From the NCBI GenBank assembly GCA_014925825.1, contig JACGCK010000030.1, positions 62,001 to 126,000 on the forward strand: DNA of 64,000 nt. The letters are read 5' to 3'. Each line of letters opens with the position of its first letter. The first letter of the stretch is position 1. This DNA comes from Pholiota molesta. Its lineage: Eukaryota; Basidiomycota; Agaricomycetes; Agaricales; Strophariaceae. Positions 35,801 through 47,252 of this stretch are shown one piece after another. The notes under the pieces were generated by a model that saw nothing but the letters and a program-made list of their open reading frames with translations, did no database searches and had not been told where the DNA came from. The position numbers and the translations under genes are program-made.

Positions 35801-37631
35801 CGACTTACCTCAGAGCGGGTCCGACATAAATTTTGTCGCTACGCAGAAGCCATTTATCAACATCTTGGTCGCCGAGGCATGCCAAACGGTTTGTTCTGTC
35901 GAGATATCAGCATTAGATCAGGAAATAGCTACAGAGACACACCCAAGCACACATATCATCTGAATATAGGTGATGAAGGGAAGCTGTTTGCTGGTTTGCT
36001 GGCCGTCGGGGCTGACGCTGAGCAAACACGGAACACTAAATCAGGAAAAACCCAATTTCGAGATACCCTGAACGAACGTCAGATTCTATGGGAACGTTCA
36101 ACGAAGGAGGACGTACAAGGGCTGTCCCACTGGGCAAGCAGTGGTGGTCCGGGTTCCACCTCCTCAAAAAATTGCAGAACATCGGATGAGTACCTGGAAT
36201 AATCCGGACCAATCAGAAATCGGAGCTTCAGATAAGTCAGTTGCTTACCAATGTGCGCCCCTACTCTCTCCATTGCAAAGACCATCGCCGTTGTCGAAGG
36301 CGGAGTAAGTTAAATGGGTGTGTGCAGTAGGTACAACCAGGTGCGAGCTCCAACAATAATATCTCGCCTCGGTTCAGGCGTGTTATTTAATTTGAGCAGC
36401 ATTGGGTCGCGAAATGGCATGCCAGTCACAATGTCGGACTTTTGAGGTTTATTCCAGGGTTGTGCGAGTTTTCTGGTGGTATTGTCGAGTGCTAGAAATG
36501 ATGGACTCAGAGGAAAGGATGTACGACGTTTCCTATCATCATGATGCTGGCGTCATCTGCCGCGAGGTGGTAAGGAGGAGGAACGACTGTAGAATATACC
36601 ATGACCAAGCTTATTACGTTCAACTGCAGACCTGGGCAGACGAGTAAGTTTCGCATTGCAAGGTCTCAAATCAGATGCGCCTCACTTACCATCCTAGGAC
36701 TGGCCTATACAACAAAGTCTCCCCATTAACTACAGCATCGTCAACTTTCAGTTTCACAGGGTCAAACAAAGCTCTTGATATATCTCCTCCATAATTATTT
36801 CAATAAATGAGGCAGTTGCGAGATGCGCGAGCATGAGCAATGCACGGCGGACGGTGAATGATGCAGAGAAGGGCAATCTTCTTGATAAGGGTTCGATACG
36901 TGTCTGGGAAATGTGCAGGAGCCCAAACCTCGGACCAAACGGCGGAACAGGGCTGCTTTAATAACAAAAGGAGGTGCCGTGAATAACAACAAAATCTCCA
37001 TAGAAAACGTGCGTTGTCTTTCGCTTAATCAATGCCATTATAGCGAGTAGCTTGCAAGGAAGATTATAGACTTTAAGTTGTTATCGACGGTATGAATGCC
37101 ATCGCCTGCAGTTTTGGAAATTGCAGAGATGCTCGAGGATATCTGTAATGACAAGAGAATTCAAGTTTGAGCCATATTCAGTGAATGGAGGACATTTAGA
37201 AAGGGGTGACGAACATAAGGTCTATCCATCTCTGAGGCAAAGACTCGCTTTGGAACGAGATCAGCATCTCGCAAGCGATGCAGGGTGCAAAGGGGGGAGG
37301 TGATTATGGAACCAAGCTAGTATAGTACTAAGATAGTGGTGCAACTTGAACTTGAAGGAAGTTCAAGTTGAAATCGTATCACGGCGTTCTGAATGTGCGT
37401 CTACTGCCGCCGGTCCAGTACTTTATTTAGGAATAAACACGTGCAACTGTTACTCAGTAATTTACTAAATAGTAAGTGACTAGTGCTAGTGACCTCAGCT
37501 ACTATAGTAGTGACTTACCAAAATTTAAATAATCACCGTCCGACTCCGAGTTCTGCCAGTGCCAGCAGGAGAGCTCTGAGGCCACGGAAGTCATCAAAAA
37601 GTCGGCCGGTGAACATCAAATCTGAAGCATT
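32827..37631. other. Gene-poor region, 4.8 kb
   Basis: No gene supported. Short frames (33690-33998 -, 34117-34314 +, 34336-34698 -, 35151-35632 -, 35879-36202 +, 36402-36647 +) have no motif and no convincing splice chain. Parts of 34336-36285 on the minus strand may be decayed exons. Near the end an 11-bp perfect inverted repeat lies at 37343-37369, and 37440-37515 is a CTAGT/TACTA-rich simple sequence. Confidence 0.4.
37343..37369. repeat. Perfect 11-bp inverted repeat (hairpin)
   Basis: AACTTGAACTT, a 5-nt loop GAAGG, and AAGTTCAAGTT. Confidence 0.85.
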
Positions 37632-38796
37632 TTACTTTTTTTCTACTATGCTTAGAGGACATCCAGAACAATCAATCAGAGCTTTGACTGAATTGAGCGA
37701 ATTAGAATCATGACTGACAAGAGCCAGGCTCAGACGACAAAGCTGGGGCAACATTAAGTGGTCGAGCACGTCTTCGATAGGGAATGGTGCTGAGTCCGTG
37801 AGAGAAATGGTTAGTTGTTCTAGTGCTGCATGCGGTGGAGCGATGGTAGTTGGCCAGTCTGGGTCATCAATTAATTCCAAAAATCTGCCTTGGATCATGA
37901 AGGGAGAAAGTTGGAGAAGCTCGAGGACATTGCCTATGGTGGGCTGGAGGAGGGTGACGGATGAAAGCTGTATGAAAGGGAGCGTATAATCTGCCCCTGC
38001 ACAACTCAAAACCACTTCCCGAAGACTAGGTGCTTCATCAAACCCTGAGATATCATACACCGGATCTGGATTTCCACTCCGGATAGCCGTACGAATTGAC
38101 AAAAACTCGAGGTTCTGCACCTTGCCTTGAACCGACTCTAGATAAGGAAGCCAAGATTTCAGGATGACGAGATCAACTTTTTTCCACCGATGGCTGTGTG
38201 AGACCAATGTAGCGATGATAGTCCTAGATGTGGTTTCATTCCAGGATTGCTCATCCTGGAAGGAGACTTGGATCGAAAGCAGTCGTTCCTTCGAGCGAGC
38301 AATCCAATTGCGGAGATTACGAGCTTGGGTGGGGACATTCCCTTTCACGATATGGCAGTTTATCATAGCCCAAATATCCGATAGTTCAAATGCAATGTTC
38401 CTCCAAATGTGACAGACATGGCTGAGGTATAGAGGAACCTTGGTTGAGGACTGCCTTCTCGCAGTCTCTTCCTCGACTGCTGCCACAAAGATATGGCACA
38501 GAACTTCAGTAGGTAGGCGTGAAATAGGAAGCACCAAATTTCGTATGCGAGCATTTTCAGCCCGTTGATGGCGGAGAATGTGCAGCATGGAGTCGATTTG
38601 ACTATTTGCAAGATCTATGCTGGAGATATCGATAGTAAAGAAGTCGGGCGCTTCGTCATTTCCCTATAATAGCCGGCAGTTTCAGCAATCATGAAATGGA
38701 AATGGCAATGGCAATGCTGATGTCACTTACATGGAAGGGAAATACCTCAGGAAAGTGTACTCTGAGAGAGTTCTTAAATACATCGTCCGTCATCAT
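37632..38796 (-). CDS. F-box protein, 365 aa
   Basis: Model: complement(join(37632..38663,38731..38796)). Exon 1 gives MMTDDVFKNSLRVHFPEVFP; the 67-bp intron (GTAAGT donor, TTATAG acceptor) is in phase 0. After a helical segment (LANSQIDSMLHILRHQ, typical of Agaricomycete F-box proteins) comes the F-box at about 60-110: PISRLPTEVLCHIFVAAVEE, then YLSHVCHIWRNIAFELSDIW. The C-terminal 250 residues contain leucine-rich stretches (NLEFLSIRTAI, SLREVVLSCAGA, ALEQLTISL, QLCRLSLAL), suggesting degenerate LRRs. Likely SCF adaptor, target unknown. Confidence 0.8.
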
Positions 38797-39981
38797 GAAA
38801 CTACCTGTGACATAGCATACGTCAGTTTGGAAGCTAAAAAATTAGGATTGAATGTGTCAAAGAGAATACCATGTGCAAACTGATACAGCTAGGAGGGCCG
38901 TGGATATGGCAGTCGCGACAATAGCTAGAAGATGAAGTTGAATTATGGCATTGTAAGAAAGGTAACGGGCGAGCTCGAAATTCCCGCCGGACTGAGTTAC
39001 TTGGTGCCTAATTCGAAGTCGCAGTGACGCAGTCTTCCTGACACGGGGTCCCAAAGGATGTCGCACTCAGGCTACGGAATTTTGATGTTTGTACAATCTG
39101 TGGAAGATTCTGCCCCATTCATCTAGGCGTTGGCAGCTGCGCGTACGTTATATGGCTGCTGCGGCTGCGAATGGTGCTGATAGGCATATCACTGAATTCA
39201 GCCTGAACTTCGGATTCAGGATAGTGGGTTGAGGTCGAAGACTTCGAACCGCTGGCCCGCACCGTGAGCGTGACTAGCATCTTCAACTTGAATTTCAACC
39301 TGCGGCGGCGTGGGCCTGAACTTTGGTTCCGCAGCAGGAGTGGCGACTAGCTTTCTTATATGAAGCGCCTAGTGCTGAACTTGAAGCTTGAGCCTGAGAC
39401 CTCTGGCTAAAATCGCTTGTAGTGCCAATTCCAACCCCTTCCTCCCACTGCACAATTGATGGCGGCCGTACCACTTGTACTACACAACCCCACTTCACCA
39501 AATGCACGGGGAGGGCCAGCCCCTTCAAAAATTCAAACAACCGAAATTGTTTTCATACAATCATCAGCTGAAAACGGGCCCGGCGTTGGCCCGCATGCCC
39601 AAGTTCTAAACGCAAGGACAACAGATACATGTGTCCGCGGTCGCCCGAATCACCAATTTTACAAATGCAACAGAGGAGGAAAAATGGCTTGGCCATCAAG
39701 ACTTCGGGAAGCTTGGCAGCAAGGCGCGCTGCACAATACACATATATGCATGGTGAGTTCAGGCGCAAATAATTGATACGAAGACATCTGATGGCCACTC
39801 CACCTTGATTAGTGAACGACCTTCAAGCAGGGCCTTTTCAGATCACTCAAGCCTGCTTGCCCTCGGCGTTGAAATCAGCGGCAACACTTTCAGGCTGGTC
39901 ACCCAGTAAGCTGCATGCCTGATTCATATTTTATCCATTGGCCGTTATCTGAGTTGGCAATTAGCTTTTCCTGCCGTTCAG
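38797..39981. other. Intergenic region with no supported gene
   Basis: About 1.2 kb. Frames at 38857-39066 (-), 39295-39540 (-) and 39456-39776 (+) show no motif. 39180-39410 has repeated CTTGAAC/TTCGAAC-like words. Confidence 0.35.
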
Positions 39982-40578
39982 GCAAACTGCATCAATCTTC
40001 GCCACGCACCTGTATTCGACCCTTTGCATAGGCCCGTCTCAAGCTTCTCGCAACTCTTGAGCCTGGACATGTTGCCGGCGCTAGGGTTAGCAGAAGATGA
40101 ATTATGGAAACTTTTCTCCAGATGCATGGCCTGCCACAATTTCATGACCGCCAGAACTGTTCCATATCACATATGTCCAGACCATGGTCAGTGCATCCTT
40201 TATCAGAGCTCAAATGCTCAGATGCTAATGCTTACTTTGTTAGAAATCGAACCCACATTCAATGCAGAGACCGTTCGGAAAGGCTTCTTTTTGAGTTCGT
40301 TAGATGTCCACAACCCTGGCCATGAAGCTGGGCTCCCTGAAGAGGACTTCAAAGCCATCTTCTACGTCTGTGAACAATGTGACCGCTACATGACTCGAAG
40401 GGTCTCGCCCCATCACAACGGAGAAGAAGACCCTGATGCAGCAGGTGGGAGCCATCGTTGGGCCTGCATTTATTTGCACAAACAGGTGAAGAGAATTCTG
40501 GATGCTTGTAAGAACAGTCATCATCAGCCAGAGCTGCTTCGGAAAATGGCAGAATTTCCTACCTTAGAGCCTTTGTAA
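39982..40578 (+). CDS. Unknown Cys/His-containing protein (5' end unresolved)
   Basis: The open frame from a CAG acceptor (39979-39981) to the TAA at 40576-40578 gives about 198 residues beginning ANCINLRHAPVFDPL; no ATG is placed, so upstream exons are missing. Two possible metal-binding pairs are visible, CMACHNFM with HICPDH and CEQCDRYM with the later HH and H residues. A 60-bp in-frame stretch from GTCAGTGC (about 40187) to TTAG (about 40246) could be a retained intron; removing it joins CPDH to EIEPTFNAETV. No known domain. It resembles proteins seen repeatedly in mushroom genomes. Confidence 0.5.
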   Translation, partial: ANCINLRHAPVFDPLHRPVSSFSQLLSLDMLPALGLAEDELWKLFSRCMACHNFMTARTVPYHICPDHGQCILYQSSNAQMLMLTLLEIEPTFNAETVRKGFFLSSLDVHNPGHEAGLPEEDFKAIFYVCEQCDRYMTRRVSPHHNGEEDPDAAGGSHRWACIYLHKQVKRILDACKNSHHQPELLRKMAEFPTLEPL

Positions 40579-42131
40579 CCATTGAATTTTGCTCAAATAC
40601 CATTAATTGGCTTCGTTGATTGCCATCTTCATGCCTCTTCAATTAGACCTGCAATCTTGGTTCTTTGATCGCTTCCAGTCAAGCTCATTGACCAGCTCGT
40701 CTGCATTACATGCTTTTAGGAAGTCGGGGCCAGGGAGGGAATGGAGCGGGGTCGGCATACACCATATGCACCGCATAGCATCGGGTTGACAGAGGCACTG
40801 AAGGTTTTGGCGTTGGGGAGCTGACCACGCATTGCCGTCTCGGCTTTACGAGGTTTTTGTGGGCAGAGGTTGGCTTTGAGTGCGCTGTTGTAGGCAGAGA
40901 TTGATGTAACGGCGGAGCGGTTTGAGCATCTAGATCAGATGGATGGAGACAGCAGTAGGATGTTGGTTGAAGATAAGCTTTCACGTGCGTCTCCATTGCG
41001 CCCGTCGACGCCCTACCGTCAATGGCAGCGAAATGCTCTTCTTTTATGTCGTAAAATGGTCAATGCAGCTCATCGGCGGATTACCGTTGAAGTAGGACAC
41101 CATAGTCAAAGCCTATAGGGCATTGGAGGGCGGAGTACTGAGTAGACCCGATGGGAGCTATGCAGAGCCCAGTGAGGGACGTTGGACTTGAATGGAAGCA
41201 AGATGGGAAGCAAATGCATTCATCTACTAGCTTTCTCCTAGCTTGCGCAAGAAGGCGGCGGCCGTCCTTGAGCACGGGGACCGACTGCGAAGAGGGTGAA
41301 TTTCAATAGGGCTCAGCGTTCCAAGTCAGCGATGCCAGGGTTCCGACATTCCGAGGTGCCATTCATGGTATAAAACAGGTGCCAATCGGGCCAGGATGAT
41401 CGGGAGCAGATGCCACTGGCCAAGCTGACCTTCGCACCAAAGAAGTACTGGTAGTAGTGGCAGGGGATGGTGAAAAGATTGGAAAGCGCGGGAATGATCA
41501 GATGTCGTATGAGCGCTGAGCCGGCCTGACAGCTTCAGTGTCACTGACAGGCTCTATCATGCTAGCAGTCGCCCATTGGCACCATCCTAGTCGCTTTTGT
41601 GGCATTCGACTTGTTCGCCTTCAAGTTTTCTCAGTCTAAATATCGATCTGAGCTCGGAAATCCAATAGGATAAAGGATTGATTGCCAATCAACTTGAAAG
41701 TCGGCCGGTTTGCGCCCAGTGTCCTATCCTAAAACCGCGATGGTGGTAGCATTCAAAGTGATAGATGGGCAAGAGTCATAGCTTTTAGTACTAAGTCATT
41801 GAGTGGAACCAACAGGCGCCGCTATCAAAATAAAAATGAGTGCACCTCCTTCAACGCTTATAGCAGTGCCACACTGACTCCCAACTCATAAACTTGAATC
41901 ATTGAGATCATTCTATAAACCTGAATCTAAGCACTTAATTACCATCTGCTCTATGATCTTACTGATCTTGAAGCTATCAAAGGGCATATCATCGAATCTC
42001 AAAACGTTGACATTCAACTCATGACTGAATCCTGATAGCAAAGATATAGTACAACATATTGGAAGGCGAGCAATTTCAAAATCATATCCACCGGCGGAGT
42101 ACTCGAAACGGCAGACCTGGAGTGAACTGAA
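40579..42131. other. Gene-free region, 1.55 kb
   Basis: No gene supported; the short frames on both strands have no motif or splice partner. Confidence 0.4.
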
Positions 42132-43010
42132 TTACCCTGGCGTGGGGACCCCTAAACGGGTGAAATTCCAATTGAGATCGACTGCTTCGTCGATGGCGGT
42201 GAGGGTATCAACAATCTTACCCCACGTCTGTGGGTCGGAGGCGACTCGAGTGCTTGTGATGCGCGATCTGTGTTGCGAATACAGCATGGTGTCGTCCTTC
42301 GTCAGAGCTCCAAGCACTTGCTTCTCGAGAGAGGGGAATCCCTGGCAGTTTTGAATTTCTCGGATAGCCCATAAATGGCCTTCAATCTACGAGACGAGAG
42401 TCAGTCTGAGAAGGATCCAAGTTAAATGCTTACTCACAAGAGAAGATGCCAGGCAAAGAACCGTGGAGGGCAGCTTTGTAGTCCCGATGTCCCTTTGGAG
42501 GCTTCTAGCCAGTTGACGGTGGCCGAGGAGTTTGAGTAGCGCTTTCGTTGCAGCAATCACCGCAGGGGAGGTCCAGAGTAAAACTAGCCGATCCCCGGGT
42601 TGTTGGCGTATATTAGACGCTGAAATGAGGCCAAGTTCTTCGAGGATTGTGTTCGCCTCATCAGCAAGCTCCTTCGAAGTAGCCATGCGAAGATCACATC
42701 TCAAAAACAAACCCGCAATAGCATGAGTCGCCAAGATCTCCGGGATCAGGATGCGAAGCTGCTTGATGACGTCGCAGCGTTTTTCGTATATCTAGTTTGA
42801 GCCAGTAAGCCTCAATCATCACCGCAACAACTGTAGAAAATATAAAGGCAACTTACGAAAACCCCAAGTTCTTCGGCAAGCCAGTTCCCGAAGGTAGAGG
42901 TTGGGGATTCTTCCGAGAAAGTTTCCTCGGTCAAATTCCAAGTATCCTCAGCTTGCCCATGTAGCTTGGTGACGAAGTCGGTGGATCGGATCTCGCCACC
43001 TGTTGAAGGC
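42132..43010 (-). CDS. Unknown helical protein (5' end unresolved)
   Basis: Model: complement(join(42132..42386,42438..42791,42857..43010)) with phase-0 junctions; the intron sequences (GTAAGT to TAG, GTGAGT to TAG) are standard. The first exon shown begins LPSTGGEIRSTDFVTKLHG after an ATCAG acceptor, so an upstream exon with the ATG is missing. The protein is mainly helical with no recognised domain: IYEKRCDVIKQLRIRIPEIL, DEANTILEELGLI, VIAATKALLKLLGHRQLA and WGKIVDTLTAIDEAVDLNW. It is isolated between gene-poor stretches. Confidence 0.55.
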
Positions 43011-43375
43011 AATCTGATGTATCAACCAATGTATACTGGCATATATGAGTGATATATCCACGCTGCCAATTTGCATTGGGGCTTAGCTGAGGGCGCTCAC
43101 CAAGGCAAATTCAATCTCAGCCAGGTATGCTATCAATTAATAAATTAATAAATACCTTACATCAATTAATTAAATATCTTCGCACATGACCAAGGGGTGG
43201 GAATGGTTTCTATAATGGGATATCATGTCTAAAAATAAATAAAGCATGGCTCCATCTAACAAGATCTTTAGATTCAGGGTTCAACCATAAAAGGAAATTC
43301 TTAAAAAGGAAAGGTTATATAATCAAGTGTATTATCTTATCTATTGATTACATCTGATTTATTTATCTAATCTAC
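43011..43375. other. AT-rich DNA bordering the GC-rich island
   Basis: Contains repeated ATTAATAAAT-like words at 43130-43170. The base composition changes sharply near 43376 to GC-rich DNA. Confidence 0.5.
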
Positions 43376-44420
43376 GGAAGGCATAGCGGCGACGCGCGCG
43401 CCACGCCATATTGCCAGCCGCGTTCCGCATTTGGCAATATCGGGCGCCGCGTTTCGCAGCTGCGCCCTGGGGCCGCTTCGCACTGGCTGGGCGCTCCTAT
43501 CGCCGGTCGTGCCAGTACACCGCCATACCCGTAATGCACGCTCACGCAGCACGCACCCCTCCCGTGGATCGGCGTCATGCCGCCTCCACCGCGCGATCGC
43601 GAACTGGGGCCCAACGGGAGCGCATTCACGCACTCGTCGGATACCCTACGCGATATCGCGCCGCTGGCTGTCCGGATGGCCGACGGGGATAGGAGGAGCG
43701 GTGACGACTACTGGCATCGTCGCCGCTCTTCGAATCCCTGCGCGTGCGCTGCGCAGTGCCCCGGCCGCCGTTGAAACGACGCCGCATACGATGACGTGGC
43801 AGTTGCCAACGTCGCCGCAGCAGTGCCGGGTCGTGGGCGCGGCCCTCGGCACTGCATAAGCAGGCGGGCTGGCGGGCGTCACAGGCGCGAAGATGCGACG
43901 GGGCGGGCGTTTGGTGGATCGCAGTGTCAACGGGAAGGGGGGGAGGCTGCGGCGGAAAGGCGAGGGACGGGGACGGAGCGGCTTGATTCGAGCACGCCGC
44001 CTCGTCGTGGTGACGTGGCAGCACGCACGGACCACCTGCGCGGCGGGGGCGGGAATCCCACAGCGGCGGGGCACGGCGAGCGCGTGGCCAACGGGCGGGG
44101 GTGGCTGCGGCTCCTCGTCGCCGTGCGAGGAAGCTGTAGGGAGGGGGTGGTGTCAGCGGCGAGCGAGGGTGGAGGGCGTAGGGGGCGTACTTGGTGGGTC
44201 TCCCGCTCCCGGGTCTCCCCTTTCTGCTTCTCCCCTTCCCTTCGTCGTCGACGCGTGAATGCGAGCCCACATCCCTGTTGCAAGGGGAGGGGCTCGAGTG
44301 GGGGGGTGGTGGTGGTAGAGAACGACATCAACCGTGGTTGAACACAGTTGATGGGCGTTTCGGCAAACGCCGAGACGCGCGCGCGCGGTTCTCGACGGCG
44401 CGCTCGATACATTCCGCACG
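43376..44420. repeat. GC-rich low-complexity block, left flank of the recombinase/dioxygenase island
   Basis: About 1 kb of strongly GC- and CpG-rich DNA. Long frames on several strands are composition artefacts (Arg-, Pro- and Ala-rich in every frame). Bases 44257-44276 hold, on the minus strand, AGGGATGTGGGCTCGCATTC; a near-identical 20-mer occurs twice on the plus strand at 51335 and 52184. No gene called. Confidence 0.65.
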
Positions 44421-44782
44421 CATTTCAGCTCAATTCCGTCGGGGAATGTTATTAAGTAGTGATAAAGTACTACATTTTGTAACTCATTTGCTATGTTTCA
44501 GCTGCAGTCAAGTTATTTATCTGAATGTTTAATCTGGAATACAGGTTGGGTAAAATCCAGGTCAATTGATGTTTGCAGCCTGGCGCGGTGAGCAATAACC
44601 ATCCCAAAAAAATTTACCTTCTCCGAAAACTTGTAGATACCTTTTGAATACTGTATACTACATTACCACAGACATATTTTGCCATTTGTATGAACAGAAT
44701 GCCTAAGAAATGGCCGAACGCGCCTCAATGTGCGCGAAGTCACCACGACCGGTGACGCCGGCCCGTTCGTCACCTGACAACC

Positions 44783-44895
44783 GAAGTTCGAATTCAATGT
44801 TGAACTTCGTCGTTCTCTACTTCTTCCTGGAGATTGACGTTCGCGGCACGTGCCTCACGCTCCTTTGGGCCGCGGGTGACTTTCTGTCACCCGCG
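44783..44895. repeat. Inverted repeats upstream of the SAP gene
   Basis: A perfect 10-bp stem with a 5-nt loop: CGCGGGTGAC (44871-44880), TTTCT, GTCACCCGCG (44886-44895). Just upstream, CGAAGTTC and GAACTTCG (about 44782-44809) form an 8-bp stem around a 12-nt loop. Possible regulatory or terminator-like structure. Confidence 0.7.
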
Positions 44896-45468
44896 CAAAA
44901 CGTTTCGGTCACACTGCTCGGCTCCGAACGTTTCGCTCACGCTTGGCAGGCGCTGGCGCTGGCCTAGCGTCACTCTTTGCTCACGTTGATTGCTGTTGAA
45001 AGGCAAAGTCGTCATTCGCCGCCTTCCCTTTTGCCTCCGCCCCCTGCCGCCGTCGGCGCCCCTCTCCAATTAGGCCCCTGGAGGGGGGGGCGGTGTTCAA
45101 TTAGCCTTTTATGGCTACAATGGCTACGTTTTCGAATGTTTCAATCTAAATTGCAAGCTCGCTCACTCAATATCTCAATTTCTAGCATCGATCGGCCCAA
45201 TGGCCTTGATCGCGCTGTCGAAAACACGACGGACCCATCCTTCAACTCACCGTCGATCTCCAACGCCTTATCCAAGGCACAGACTTGGTCCGCCGTCGCT
45301 GCCAACAATCTACGCCGATCTTTCCTTGACGCGGACGCCACCGATTCAGCCCTTTCAAAGCTCATCTTCCCTCTCGCCATCGGCACCATCGCCATCGCCT
45401 ACACCCTCGCCGTCATCATCCTCCTCTGCACCGCATTCTTCAGCCGCAACCCCTTCTTTGAGACCGAC

Positions 45469-47136
45469 ATGGATATTGAGGCCGCGCTTGCTGAGCATGC
45501 AGGCGATAACGGACGCGTTCTGCTGCCAGTGGTGCTACCGAATGGCCGGTTCGACATCGATCACCCCGAATATGTCATTATGTACGTCGTTGCGTTCTTG
45601 TATTTTCTATTTCTGCTGGCTAACCTTCCTTGTTTGTACTGCGGTAGTGAAGGCGTCAATAAGAACAGCCTGCGTACCACCTGCAAAAAGTACAATCTCC
45701 CCATTTCCGGAAACAAGAAAGACCTCGAACTTAAGCTGCGTTTGTTCAGCCAGAACAGGGAGCTCTGGGAGCAGTAAGTTGCCTACTTGCACTCCAGCCA
45801 CCTGCTGATCCCTTTAACCTTAGTCTCCATCGCCGGCCTACCCTTCGAGCACACCGGGCTGAACGGGCTGAAGCAAAGAAAACCAGCCCTGTCAAAAAGT
45901 CAGTTCTACGCCGTGGGGTGCTCTTTGAGGGAGTTCCAATGGAGGGAATAACCGTGCCTCAGACCTCTGAGTGTGCCAGCACCGTCGAGCCCCTCCCTTC
46001 TTCATCGACGTCTGCGCCTGCTCAACGCCGGGACCAGAAGGAGCACGAAAGCGATCTTGCATGGGTAAGTTTGTTGTTTGTCGGCCAGTTCATCCCCACC
46101 GCCTGTTTGCTGATCGCTGCCTGCATCTAGGCATCACATATTCTTAAGAAACACCCATACCGGCCTGAACATGAGCGAACGGCCATGGCGGCTAGCCGTA
46201 GGAAATTACTCATTGAAACGGTATGCTTCGAATTCAGTTTTAGGTGTCCCAATTTACTCATTGACCATCAGCCGGCTGCTGTCGAGCTTAAGAATTCACT
46301 GGTCGCCACCCATGAGGCTCTTCAAGAGCTCTTGGCTCGAAATCCAAGCGCCATGCATCCAAGCAACGTGTCGATACCTGCTGCATTGCCGGGCCTTCCA
46401 CCATGCTTGCCCGACTCTGCTCATGCAGTTGTCTTTCCAGGCAGCACCGAATCAGACGCCACAACGTTGCCCGAGCCTTTGGCACTAAAATCGAGGACAA
46501 TTATTATGGCCAACAACTTCAAGCTTACCTTTACTGGAAACGATGTTCCAAAACCCCCCGCTGTATCTTATGCTCAGAATTTCGACTACGTCAACGAAAT
46601 TTGGGATGATGACCCCATCACAGGATTCTGGCAGGGAAGATCGGACCTCTACATCAAAGGCTACCCCATTGCAATCGTATATTGGAAGAAAATATACACT
46701 TCGAAGCTTCGAGACTCGTGGATGCCGCATCAATGGCAATCATTGAAGTCGAAGCTATTTAACTGCGCCGTACGTCGAAATATCTGCTTTCTGTTACTCA
46801 TTCCTTATATCAGAGCTATAGGTGCTGGTCCAGGAGCTGCGCAAGTTCGATGATAGGCAAGAATTTTGGAACAAGCACAAAAATCCAGATGGAACACGCA
46901 AATCCTACACCAAGATCCTCCTACAGCTTAGCAAAGAACGCGCTGCACAGAACGCACTATTCGTACAGGCAGCCAGAGATGAATTCGGAGCTGATTTTGA
47001 CAGCGTATTTGGGTATAGAGGTAGCCAAGGCTGGGTTCCGAAAACAAGGATCCCAGATATCGCCAAACAGTACTGCATAATGAAGGGGCATAAGCGCATC
47101 GAGGATGAGGATGAGGAGGACGAAGAAGCTAACTAG
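45469..47136 (+). CDS. SAP-domain protein of a putative mobile island
   Basis: Model: join(45469..45581,45648..45773,45824..46064,46131..46220,46272..46769,46822..47136), 460 aa, all phases consistent. The start MDIEAALAEH is preferred. An in-frame ATG at 45136 would add 111 residues including an unlikely hydrophobic stretch, and a frame crossing the first intron is an artefact. A SAP motif (about residues 40-75, VNKNSLRTTCKKYNLPISGN then KKDLELKLR) predicts DNA binding. The middle is basic and Ser/Pro-rich. The C-terminal third is conserved-looking (FDYVNEIWDDD, GYPIAIVYWKKIY, FWNKHKNPDGTRKSYTKI) and the end is acidic (EDEDEEDEEAN). It converges with the tyrosine recombinase gene, 116 bp apart. 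Possible role: targeting or assisting DNA rearrangement; this is inference. Confidence 0.72.
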
Positions 47137-47252
47137 TACCAATTTACTCAGCTACTTCTTCTAGTTTATTCGGTTTATTCATCTGCTTTTTTATTATGCT
47201 CTTATAATATTCAATACACATTTATCATTGCTTTTATACTAGAGTGAAGGAG

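Noticed and set aside
34336..36285. A multi-exon gene on the minus strand
   Set aside because: Several short frames could be exons, but phases do not chain and no motif is recognisable.
43400..44420. Long open frames on both strands of the GC-rich block
   Set aside because: All frames are open because of GC-rich composition; the translations are Arg/Pro/Ala-rich without motif or splice structure.
45136..45468. N-terminal extension of the SAP protein with a membrane-like segment
   Set aside because: A hydrophobic stretch is out of place in a SAP protein, and ATG 45469 gives a sensible start; kept only as an alternative.
45582..45647. YVVAFLYFLFLLANLP as a membrane helix
   Set aside because: It lies in an intron with GTACGT donor and GGTAG acceptor; splicing joins VII to EGVNK in phase.
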